A stretch of 7,138 bases of DNA, taken from an uncultured bacterium. GTDB taxonomy: Bacteria; Planctomycetota; Phycisphaerae; Phycisphaerales; SM1A02. The translations under genes were made by a program, and so were the position numbers. Below, piece by piece: positions 1 through 5,628 of this stretch. The DNA is taken from the NCBI GenBank assembly GCA_903914045.1, contig CAIWNO010000457.1, positions 1-7,138 of the forward strand, written 5' to 3'. The number at the start of each line of letters is the position of its first letter. The stretch's first letter is position 1. The notes beneath the pieces were generated by a model. The model worked only from the letters and a program-made list of their open reading frames with translations, did not search any database and was not told the origin of the DNA.

Positions 1-834
1 CGCAGCATCAACCCTGATGAAGTGGTTGCCATTGGCGCCGCAATTCAAGGCGCAGTGTTGCAAGGCGATGTGAAGGATGTTCTGCTGCTTGATGTCACTC
101 CGCTTTCGCTGGGCGTGGAAACGCTTGGTGGAGTCATGACCAAGTTGATTCAGAGCAACACCACTATTCCAACCAGCAAGAAGGAAACGTTCTCCACTGC
201 CGCGGACAATCAAACCAGCGTCACCATTCACGTGATGCAGGGCGAGCGCGAGTTTGCCGCTGACAACCGCAGCCTGGGTCGTTTCGATTTAACAGGAATT
301 GGTTCAGCGCCGCGTGGCTTGCCGCAAATTGAAGTTGAGTTTGCCATTGACGCCAACGGAATCTTGAATGTGTCCGCGACCGACAAGGCCACCAGCACCA
401 AGAAGGAAATCCGCATCACTGGCTCAAGTGGTTTGAGCAAGGAAGAAGTTGCGCGCATGCGTCAAGAGGCGGAGCAAAATGCGGCGGCCGACAAGACGCG
501 GCGCGAACTGATCGACCTGCGCAATCAGGGCGAGGCGTTGGCGTACTCCACCAAGAAAAGTTTGGAGGAGCACGGCGGAAAGATTTCGCAGGAGAGCCGT
601 GGCAAAGTTGAAAGTGCGTTGTCAAACCTAGAGGACAAACTTAAGGGCGAGGACAAGGCGGCCATTCAAGCGGCCATGAAGAACTTGAATGATGCGGCCA
701 TGGAGCTTGGCAAAGCCGTATATGAAGCCAGTTCGGCTGGGCAAAAGCCTAGCGAAGGCGCGGATGGCGCCACACCAGCCGGCGGCAAAGAAGATGTGAT
801 TGACGCCGAGTTTGAAGTGAAGGACCAGAAGTAA
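1..834 (+). CDS. dnaK: Chaperone protein DnaK (Hsp70), C-terminal part, 5' end outside window
   Basis: DnaK is the ATP-dependent cytosolic Hsp70 chaperone that binds exposed hydrophobic peptides with DnaJ and GrpE. The frame is open from base 1, so 277 residues are visible of a protein normally about 610 to 640 long. The visible part begins with the end of the nucleotide-binding domain (NPDEVVAIGAAIQGAVL). The conserved interdomain linker VLLLD is at residues 27-31 and leads into DVTPLSLGVETLGG. The beta-sandwich substrate-binding domain follows, with NTTIP, FSTAADNQTSVTIHVMQGER and APRGLPQIEV. Next comes the helical lid, and then a Gly/Ala-rich tail ending in DVIDAEFEVKDQK, which matches the usual DnaK C-terminus. 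Nothing is missing or broken in this part. An intrinsic terminator lies 26 bases after the TAA stop, so dnaK ends its transcript here. The identification is essentially certain. Confidence 0.98.
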   Translation, partial: RSINPDEVVAIGAAIQGAVLQGDVKDVLLLDVTPLSLGVETLGGVMTKLIQSNTTIPTSKKETFSTAADNQTSVTIHVMQGEREFAADNRSLGRFDLTGIGSAPRGLPQIEVEFAIDANGILNVSATDKATSTKKEIRITGSSGLSKEEVARMRQEAEQNAAADKTRRELIDLRNQGEALAYSTKKSLEEHGGKISQESRGKVESALSNLEDKLKGEDKAAIQAAMKNLNDAAMELGKAVYEASSAGQKPSEGADGATPAGGKEDVIDAEFEVKDQK

Positions 835-859
835 GCCGCTTCTACATGAGTTAATTTTG

Positions 860-891
860 AAGCCGCGGAGATTTCCATCCGCGGCTTTTTT
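860..891 (+). terminator. Intrinsic terminator after dnaK
   Basis: A perfect 10-bp inverted repeat, AAGCCGCGGA / TCCGCGGCTT, has arms at 860-869 and 878-887 around an 8-base loop. It runs directly into a run of six T (886-891). The stem is GC-rich and sits 26 bases after the dnaK stop, the classic form of a Rho-independent terminator. The opposite strand has no comparable T run, so it should act only on plus-strand transcripts. Confidence 0.93.
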
Positions 892-914
892 ATGGCGCAA
901 GCGTGTCAGCGTCC

Positions 915-920
915 TATGAT
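915..920 (+). promoter_or_regulatory. Candidate -10 element (TATGAT) for the secreted cysteine-repeat gene
   Basis: TATGAT matches five of six bases of the sigma-70 -10 consensus and lies between the dnaK terminator and the next gene. It ends only five bases before the ATG at 926, so a start of transcription six to seven bases downstream would give an mRNA with little or no leader. No convincing -35 hexamer is seen at 16-18 bases upstream. The gene also has no clear Shine-Dalgarno sequence, which fits this reading but does not prove it. Confidence 0.3.
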
Positions 921-925
921 GCCGC

Positions 926-1669
926 ATGAACATGCAAAAAATTTCCCTGCTGATTGCGTGCGCGCTGGTTCTTGTATTTACATTGGGCAACCACATGCCG
1001 CAAGCGCCAGCACGAATTGGTTGCGCATGGCCGCTGAGCACATGTCCCGTGTGCCTGAAGCCACTTGGCGCCACGCCTGTGATAAAAATAATCGATGATC
1101 CAAAAGATCCCAACTTGAATGGCCGAGAAATTCGTTTTGAAAGCGAGCAGTGCGCCGCCACATTTGAAATTGATCGCGCCAAATATCTCAAGCCCGCCAA
1201 TGAGCAAATGGTGCGCGAACAATTGCCGCAATATCCGGCGATCAATTGCGTGGTCATGCCCGACGAATCGCTGACCGATCCCACTAGTCCCAATGCCGGC
1301 AAAGGCGAAAATATAATTGTTGGAAATAGATTGGTGCGCACCTGTTGCGGGCAATGCGCGCGCCGAGTGCGCCGCGATCCAGTGAAGTGGCTGACGCAAG
1401 TGGACAAAGGAATTGTGGCTGATCAAGGAGCCAAGTACCCATTGAAAGTGTGCGTGATTAGCGGCGCGCCGTTACCCGCCGAACCTGTGAATGTGTTTAT
1501 TGGAAGCCGCTTGGTGGAAGTGGCGACACCAGCGGACGCGCTCAAAGCGCAGCAAAACCCTATTGAAACGCTGGCAAAACTGGACGCCGCCGTTGGCGCG
1601 TTGAAACCAAGCGCTGAAAAAAAACCGTCGACAGACGCGCCACCCATTGCCAACCCTAACGCGAAGTGA
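926..1669 (+). CDS. Secreted three-repeat cysteine protein, YHS/TRASH-like (putative metal binding)
   Basis: This 247-residue protein has a signal peptide: Lys at 5, then a hydrophobic stretch at about 8-20, so it probably acts outside the cytoplasm. After it come three copies of one module, each opening with [W/Y]-P-x3-C at residues 35-40, 103-108 and 171-176, a period of exactly 68. Module 1 has CPVC (40-43) and a late Cys76. Module 2 has Cys108 and a full CCGQC at 140-144. Module 3 keeps Cys176 but has Ala, Thr and Asp where module 2 has the CC and C ligands. The layout (CPxC or CxxSG-PL early, FCCxxC late, then a D-P-x3-L tail) resembles the YHS/TRASH-like heavy-metal or haem-associated modules common in planctomycete secreted proteins; that family link is inference. 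The C-terminus (from about 229) is Pro/Ala/Lys-rich and probably disordered. ATG at 926 or 932 could be the start; neither has a strong ribosome-binding site. The gene stands alone between a terminator and a convergent neighbour. Confidence 0.8.
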   Translation: MNMQKISLLIACALVLVFTLGNHMPQAPARIGCAWPLSTCPVCLKPLGATPVIKIIDDPKDPNLNGREIRFESEQCAATFEIDRAKYLKPANEQMVREQLPQYPAINCVVMPDESLTDPTSPNAGKGENIIVGNRLVRTCCGQCARRVRRDPVKWLTQVDKGIVADQGAKYPLKVCVISGAPLPAEPVNVFIGSRLVEVATPADALKAQQNPIETLAKLDAAVGALKPSAEKKPSTDAPPIANPNAK

Positions 1670-1675
1670 TGGGCT

Positions 1676-1697
1676 GTTGCGCGTGCAGGAGCGCAAC
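1676..1697. other. Perfect 7-bp hairpin just after the cysteine-repeat gene
   Basis: GTTGCGC at 1676-1682 and its exact complement GCGCAAC at 1691-1697 surround an 8-base loop, beginning six bases after the stop codon. Neither strand has a T run after it, so it is not a canonical intrinsic terminator. It could protect the 3' end of the mRNA, or assist termination in another way. Confidence 0.5.
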
Positions 1698-1728
1698 TCG
1701 GCACGCAGAGTACGCATGACGAATGAGG

Positions 1729-1815
1729 TATGTAATGCGCCACGCCTGCAACGCGTCACACTTGCAACGCGTCACACTTGCAACGCGTCGCGCCTGCAAC
1801 GCATCACGCTTGACG
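1729..1815. repeat. 16-bp tandem repeat array (about 5 units) in a convergent junction
   Basis: Units of 16 bp with consensus (C/T)CTTGCAACGCGTCACA-like sequence run head to tail at 1745-1760, 1761-1776, 1777-1792 and 1793-1808. A degenerate copy precedes them at 1729-1744 (about 11 of 16 positions shared) and a broken one follows from 1809. Units 2 and 3 share their first 13 bases. Three units contain the palindrome ACGCGT (1751, 1767, 1783), and the fourth has mutated it to ACGCAT. The period is not a multiple of three and no supported gene covers the array. It occupies the space between two convergent genes. There are no spacers, so it is not a CRISPR. Its function is unknown. Confidence 0.9.
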
Positions 1816-1850
1816 CCATTGCGGCAGTCATCACCGTGAATGATTTTCAA

Positions 1851-2822
1851 TTATTCGGGCTTGCGCACAAGCAACGCGGTGAACACGCCGGGCCCTGTTG
1901 CCACAGGATCGCTGGCGAGCAATCGATAGCGTCGCAATTCAAAGCCCGCGGCTTTGGCAAGGCGGCGAATGGTGTCCGCGGAAAAGCCCAAATGCACATG
2001 ACCCATGCTGGCGGCATACGCGCGCCGATCATGCGCCACCATGTCAACTATGAACAATCGGCCGTTGGCTTTAAGCGCGCGCGCCACCTCACGCAGCGCG
2101 GCGTCAATATCCACAATGTGGTGCAACACAAACATGGCGATGGCCAAATCCACTTCGCCATCTTTCAACGGCAAGGACTCCAGGCTTCCGCGGCGAAACT
2201 CCACATGCTTCACATGCGCAAGCCGTTTCTGCGCGGCGTCCAACATTGATTTTTCACGGTCCACCGCTATCACTTTGCGCACCAACCCGGCCAACACTTC
2301 GCTGGCCTCACCGGTACCGCAACCCACATCGGCGACCACAGTGTCGGGATCCAAAAGATCAAGCAGCGCGGCGTTGGTGATGTGCGTTCCAAAAAGTTTT
2401 TGGCGAACATCGCTCCACTGTCCACCCACGCGACCAAAGAACGCCATGCTGTCCACGCGCCGCGACGCGATCACGCTGCTCATGCGCTGTCGATCCTGCG
2501 CGATTTCTGAATGCGTTCGAATACTGTGGCGCGCCACTTCCCACAACGCCTTGGAATCATCGGGCATGGTTGCGTTGGCCATGCGGTACAAACCCGCGGT
2601 GCCATCGCTGCGGCGCGCGATCCACCCACCATCAAGCAATGGCTTGAGATGGCGACTGGCGGTGCTTTGCGGTACTTGCACAATGCGCGCCAACTCGCCA
2701 ACGCTCAACTCCTCATCGGCTAAAATATGCAACATGCGCAGGCGCACAACATCGCCTAGCGCTGTGAATTGACCTAGCAATCGATCGGCGTCACCAATGT
2801 TGCGTGCGTTGCGCCGACTCAT
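1851..2822 (-). CDS. ArsR-type HTH regulator fused to a class I SAM-dependent methyltransferase
   Basis: This 323-residue fusion has an N-terminal winged helix of the ArsR/SmtB type at about residues 13-82 (FTALGDVVRLRMLHIL, then LSVGELARIVQVPQSTASRH with recognition helix near 51-60). A linker of about 60 residues follows, then a Rossmann-fold methyltransferase from about 150. SAM motif I is VVADVGCGTG (162-171). The acidic residue at the end of strand 2 is in AVDREKSM (186-193), motif II/III is DLAIAMFVLHHI (225-236), and motif post-III is LKANGRLFIVDM (250-261). The conserved segment HVHLGFS (275-281) is typical of this fused family. No metal-binding Cys pair of the ArsR type is visible in the HTH, so metal sensing is not supported. 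The substrate is unknown. In other bacteria such fusions are often found near methionine-cycle genes; none is seen here. The gene follows the TPR lipoprotein gene by 12 bp and probably shares its transcript. No strong ribosome-binding site is seen before the ATG. Confidence 0.9.
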   Translation of the reverse strand: MSRRNARNIGDADRLLGQFTALGDVVRLRMLHILADEELSVGELARIVQVPQSTASRHLKPLLDGGWIARRSDGTAGLYRMANATMPDDSKALWEVARHSIRTHSEIAQDRQRMSSVIASRRVDSMAFFGRVGGQWSDVRQKLFGTHITNAALLDLLDPDTVVADVGCGTGEASEVLAGLVRKVIAVDREKSMLDAAQKRLAHVKHVEFRRGSLESLPLKDGEVDLAIAMFVLHHIVDIDAALREVARALKANGRLFIVDMVAHDRRAYAASMGHVHLGFSADTIRRLAKAAGFELRRYRLLASDPVATGPGVFTALLVRKPE

Positions 2823-2834
2823 CGCGCCACGAAA

Positions 2835-3509
2835 TTAAATTCCACCGGGCAAGGCCAGCGTTGGACCAAGAACTTGTCCGCGTGATTCAAGCGCAGCTTG
2901 AACGCGTGGATCATTTGGATTCACTCCGTAGGCCTGGCGCAATCTCCGCATAGCCTCGGCTTTATCGCCAAGTTTGTCCTGCAACGCCGCCATGTCCAGA
3001 TATGGACTAATGATGCGCTTCATGCCGTAGCCCTGGTCCAATTCAATGGCGGCCAAGAGCGCGGTTTTTTCGGAATCCATGTCGCCAGTGCTGTCGGCAA
3101 TTTCAGCCAACTTCACATACGCCTCGGCGCTGCGAAACTCCGCGCCGGCGTTGCGAAGGAGCAAGTACACCTCGGGAATATCTTTTTGCTTCTCCATGCA
3201 ATCGGCCAAGGCAAAGACCACGTCCATGTTGTCGGGCTTGCGCGCGTTGGCGGCCTCAAGCGCGTGACGCGCCTCGGGCAAATTGTTCAAACACAATTCC
3301 GCTTTGCCATAAATAAATTGCGCCTTCCATTCGCCCGGCCACTCTTGAACAACGGGCCGAATCAAATCGGCGGCCTCCGCGCATTGATCAAAGTCAATGT
3401 AATGCTGGGCGGCGGTAGTGGTGCTTTCAATGGGTGGCGTGCTGTTGCAACCAACAAGCGCTGGTGTTGCGAGAAGCGAAGCGACGATAAATTTGGTGAA
3501 GTGAGTCAT
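2835..3509 (-). CDS. TPR-repeat lipoprotein
   Basis: This 224-residue protein opens with a lipoprotein signal: MTHFTK, a hydrophobic core at 7-19, and lipobox LVGC with the lipidated Cys at 21. The rest is a helical solenoid of tetratricopeptide-like repeats at about 29-62, 63-96, 127-160 and 165-200. The typical pattern is seen in YGKAELCLNNLPEARHALEA (67-86) and in LDMAALQDKLGDKAEAMRRL (171-190). It is probably a membrane-anchored scaffold for protein-protein contacts; the partner is unknown. I chose the ATG at 3509 although the frame stays open up to 3743. The lipoprotein signal starts exactly there, a GAGG lies three bases before the ATG, and the longer version would overlap the divergent gene. 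It lies 12 bp before the ArsR-methyltransferase gene on the same strand, so the two are likely co-transcribed. Its start is 45 bp from the start of the divergent phosphoesterase-like gene. Confidence 0.87.
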   Translation of the reverse strand: MTHFTKFIVASLLATPALVGCNSTPPIESTTTAAQHYIDFDQCAEAADLIRPVVQEWPGEWKAQFIYGKAELCLNNLPEARHALEAANARKPDNMDVVFALADCMEKQKDIPEVYLLLRNAGAEFRSAEAYVKLAEIADSTGDMDSEKTALLAAIELDQGYGMKRIISPYLDMAALQDKLGDKAEAMRRLRQAYGVNPNDPRVQAALESRGQVLGPTLALPGGI

Positions 3510-3554
3510 GGGCCTCAAGATGATAAGGTCTTGCGTGAGAAAGCGTGTTGAGCA

Positions 3555-4031
3555 ATGAACCCCCTGCAAACGGCAATTCTTCGCCACACAACAACCGACA
3601 GTCGTCAGCATTTTGACTGGCTTTTGGCGCAAACGGAAATTGTGCTGGCCGATGTGCGTGAAACTTTGTGTTGGCGCTGTCCGCGGCCCCTGACGGAAAT
3701 GAATGTGAATGAGGAAATGGTGGTGCAGACAATCCAGAAGCATCGCGGCATGTATTTGTCACTGGATGGCGCGCGCGAATTGTCTGGCGAACGTGGTCGC
3801 GTGGAGCCAGTGGCGCGCGGTTGGGCGCAGGAGTTGCAGGAATGGCAAGCGACGGACCACGCGGCGACGACGCGGACCGCCGCGCCATGCGCCATGACCG
3901 CGCCAAACGAACGCGCGCGTTGCCGCTATTTTATTTTGCGCTTTGAAGGCGCGCCCCCACTGTGCGTGACTCTTGCAGGCGATCGACTGACTCGCGTTGC
4001 GCATTTCACGAACATGAATGCGCAAGATTGA
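3555..4031 (+). CDS. Stand-alone LigD 3'-phosphoesterase-like domain protein (putative)
   Basis: This 158-residue protein resembles the LigD N-terminal 3'-phosphoesterase domain (DNA polymerase ligase N-terminal family). In LigD that domain trims 3' phosphate or ribonucleotide ends of DNA during end joining. The visible match is AILRH at 7-11, HFDWLL at 19-24 (the His-x-Asp of the active site), HRGMYLSLDG at 63-72 and a Gly-rich turn LSGERGRVEP at 76-85. His63 and Tyr67 have the same spacing as the catalytic His and Tyr of bacterial LigD phosphoesterases. Two departures stand out: the first two His (11 and 19) are eight apart rather than six, and the Arg that usually follows the Asp by two is Leu here. 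Short one-domain versions with an H-W/Y-D-x-M-L motif are common in planctomycetes. Activity is therefore uncertain. No ligase, polymerase or Ku gene is in the window. The stop codon lies inside the first copy of a 14-bp tandem array. Confidence 0.62.
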   Translation: MNPLQTAILRHTTTDSRQHFDWLLAQTEIVLADVRETLCWRCPRPLTEMNVNEEMVVQTIQKHRGMYLSLDGARELSGERGRVEPVARGWAQELQEWQATDHAATTRTAAPCAMTAPNERARCRYFILRFEGAPPLCVTLAGDRLTRVAHFTNMNAQD

Positions 4032-4105
4032 TTGCGAAAGATTGTTTGCGAAAGATTGTTTGCGAAAGATTGTTTGCGAAAGATTGATTGCGAAAGATTG
4101 ATTGC
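4017..4105. repeat. 14-bp tandem repeat array (6 units) beginning inside a gene's last codons
   Basis: Five near-identical units of (A/T)TTGCGAAAGATTG occupy 4031-4044, 4045-4058, 4059-4072, 4073-4086 and 4087-4100; they differ only at the first base (A, T, T, T, A). A sixth copy with two mismatches at 4017-4030 encodes the last residues of the preceding gene, and its stop codon spans the junction at 4029-4031. A truncated start of another unit (ATTGC) follows at 4101. Such uniformity suggests recent expansion by slippage. There are no spacers, so it is not a CRISPR. Confidence 0.95.
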
Positions 4106-4109
4106 TGGC

Positions 4110-4134
4110 AAGAGAAAATCACATTATGAATGTG
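4110..4134 (-). terminator. Weak candidate terminator for the DUF456 gene
   Basis: Read on the minus strand, CACATT-CAT-AATGTG forms a 6-bp stem with a 3-base loop (4120-4134) and is followed by ATTTTCTCTT. The position, 66 bases after the minus-strand stop, is reasonable. The stem is short and AT-rich, so the call is weak. Confidence 0.35.
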
Positions 4135-4199
4135 CGCCAATGAGCAGCGCAGTGATCAACACAATACTCGGCGCCAATAACGCATGATCATGGCGCGCA

Positions 4200-4736
4200 T
4201 TACGTGAACGCGTCCCACGCCAACACGCTCCAGGCGATCAACGCGAAAGGCGCTTTGGAAAGCGCGCCAAGAATTCTTCCAATGGCCGCGCCCGCAGCAG
4301 GCTTGAGCGAATCTTTGATGTCGCGCCCATGTATTTTTTCGCCAACGATGGCGCCCACAATCGCGCCCGCTACAGCGCCAATGGCGGAGCCAACGAGCGG
4401 AATTGGAATAAAGATTGTTCCAATGACCAAACCAACAACGCTTCCAATCATGCTGCCAATTGCGCCTTTGCGCGATGCGCCGCCGGCTTTGGCGCCCAAC
4501 GCGCCCGCGACAAATTCAAGCGCTTCGCCCGCGGTTCCCGCAAGAACCGCAATCAGCAACGCGTTCATTCCAAACGGAATCTGTTGTGCTGGCCACGTTC
4601 CCATCACCACCGCGTCAACGGTTCCCGCCACGCCAATCATGATCCACGTTCCGGGTAAACCAATCGGCGTGACCACCACGCACGCCAAACCAAACAACGC
4701 GAACAGCGTGGCGCCAAGGTATTGCGCCCACATCAT
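4200..4736 (-). CDS. DUF456 family membrane protein
   Basis: This 178-residue, strongly hydrophobic, glycine- and alanine-rich protein should lie in the inner membrane. Likely membrane segments are at about 6-24, 30-46, 57-80, 92-110 and 114-133, with a last hydrophobic stretch near 161-174. Family hallmarks are LPGTW (28-32), the segment AGTAGEALEFVAGALGAK (66-83) followed by GGASRKGA, and the end block GEKIHGRDIKDSLKPAAG (132-149). These match the DUF456 pattern of glycine-zipper-like membrane helices; the molecular role of the family is not known. The first ATG (4736) overlaps the stop of the upstream UVR-motif gene in an ATGA arrangement, which indicates translational coupling and supports this start over the ATG directly after it. 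Confidence 0.87.
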   Translation of the reverse strand: MMWAQYLGATLFALFGLACVVVTPIGLPGTWIMIGVAGTVDAVVMGTWPAQQIPFGMNALLIAVLAGTAGEALEFVAGALGAKAGGASRKGAIGSMIGSVVGLVIGTIFIPIPLVGSAIGAVAGAIVGAIVGEKIHGRDIKDSLKPAAGAAIGRILGALSKAPFALIAWSVLAWDAFT

Positions 4737-5485
4737 AAAGTTGGTCCCATCTGCCGCAGCTCATCGCGCAGTATGGCCGCCAATTCAAAATTCTCGCAGC
4801 CAATGGCGATCAACATTCGCCGCTCCAATTCAAGTCGTTGACTCGCGGGCAATTTCAATGTGAGCGATTCGCGCAAGCCGCGCAAGTATTGCGTTTCAAT
4901 GGCTCGCTCAAATTCCTTGGCCGCTCCCGCGCGCTGAAATGATTTTTCAAGCGACTCCAAAGCGCGATCAATGGCAAGACCCGCCTCCACCTTGCGACCC
5001 GCCGCCAGCGCCATGGCCACTTCGGCGCGCGCGTGCATTTTAATTTCATTGGCGCGCCACAATTCATTGCGCCCGCGCTGCGTATTGTCGGGGCCACGCG
5101 CCCACAGCACATCAAGAATTTCAATGTTGTGCAACGCGTCGCGGCGAACCCGTGGCCATAATTCCAACACCGCGCACGCCATGGCGCGTTGGCGATACAA
5201 CAAAATTTCGCCGCCCAAATCAGATGCGTCTTGCGCGTCCAATCGCGCGCCGCCTGGCGTGGCCGCATGGGATCGAACCCGGTCCAGCACCGATCCAAAT
5301 CCGCCAGAAGCGTTGCCGTCGGGTCGACCATCGGCCTCCATTTGAATAATTCCAAGTTCCAAGCGCACCTGTAGTAACAATCGCCCATCGTGCCCAGACA
5401 GGGTTCTGACGCCAAAGACGCCCGATTGCCACTGCCAATCCTTTAAAATTGGGGTTAGATCGCTGGAACTGGACATGTGAATCAT
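4733..5485 (-). CDS. UVR-motif (UvrB/UvrC-type) protein of unknown function
   Basis: This 250-residue protein carries one UVR motif at its C-terminus (about 216-247: LELERRMLIAIGCENFELAA then ILRDELRQM). The motif is a helical hairpin that mediates protein contacts in UvrB, UvrC, McsA and ClpC. The N-terminal half has no nuclease, helicase or zinc-finger motif that I can see, so it is not UvrB, UvrC or McsA. It includes the block LLLQVRLELGIIQMEADGRP (36-55), which I associate with a planctomycete family annotated only by its UVR motif. Residues 90-200 are predicted mostly helical and charged. I take the ATG at 5485, preceded by GTGAG about seven bases away; ATG at 5476 is possible. It is translationally coupled to the DUF456 gene downstream. 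A soluble adaptor role is inference. Confidence 0.8.
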   Translation of the reverse strand: MIHMSSSSDLTPILKDWQWQSGVFGVRTLSGHDGRLLLQVRLELGIIQMEADGRPDGNASGGFGSVLDRVRSHAATPGGARLDAQDASDLGGEILLYRQRAMACAVLELWPRVRRDALHNIEILDVLWARGPDNTQRGRNELWRANEIKMHARAEVAMALAAGRKVEAGLAIDRALESLEKSFQRAGAAKEFERAIETQYLRGLRESLTLKLPASQRLELERRMLIAIGCENFELAAILRDELRQMGPTL

Positions 5486-5628
5486 GCTAGCTCACAAATA
5501 TTTAAAGATGGCGTACTTGAATGGGGCGCACAATTTCCGAAAATAAAATATTTCAGGTAAGGTTTTAAGGCGTGGGGTAACTATGATGGTCGTCTCGAGT
5601 GGTTGGGAGTCCCTTTCGAAAAGAAGTA
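5486..5628. promoter_or_regulatory. AT-rich divergent promoter region (UVR-motif operon / sigma factor)
   Basis: The spacer between two divergent genes must hold promoters for both. It is visibly AT-richer than its surroundings. It contains two copies of the palindrome AAATATTT at 5496-5503 and 5546-5553, exactly 50 bp apart. A candidate -10 for the sigma gene is TATGAT at 5582-5587, without a good -35 hexamer. No RNA gene or riboswitch is recognised. Confidence 0.45.

Noticed and set aside
628..1407. 259-residue minus-strand open frame
   Set aside because: It is antisense to the dnaK end, the dnaK terminator and the cysteine-repeat gene, and shows no recognisable motif.
926..1669. Cytochrome c reading of the cysteine protein
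   Set aside because: There is no CxxCH haem-attachment motif; CPVC is followed by Leu and CCGQC by Ala.
1647..2249. 200-residue plus-strand open frame
   Set aside because: It runs through the tandem array and lies antisense to the methyltransferase; its composition (many His, Gln, Arg) is that of a shadow frame.
3510..3743. Upstream extension of the TPR lipoprotein frame by 78 residues
   Set aside because: It would bury the lipoprotein signal inside the protein and overlap the divergent gene; the ATG at 3509 starts a textbook signal with a GAGG before it.
1729..4105. Tandem arrays as CRISPR
   Set aside because: The 16-bp and 14-bp units abut with no spacers, and no cas gene is present.
4733..5485. 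UvrC, UvrB or McsA identity for the UVR-motif protein
   Set aside because: Only the C-terminal UVR hairpin is shared; no GIY-YIG nuclease, helicase motif or CxxC zinc fingers are present.
5599..5628. GTG start adding ten residues to the sigma factor
   Set aside because: The ATG at 5629 lies at the normal distance from region 1.2 and has a purine-rich stretch before it; the extra ten residues match no sigma feature.
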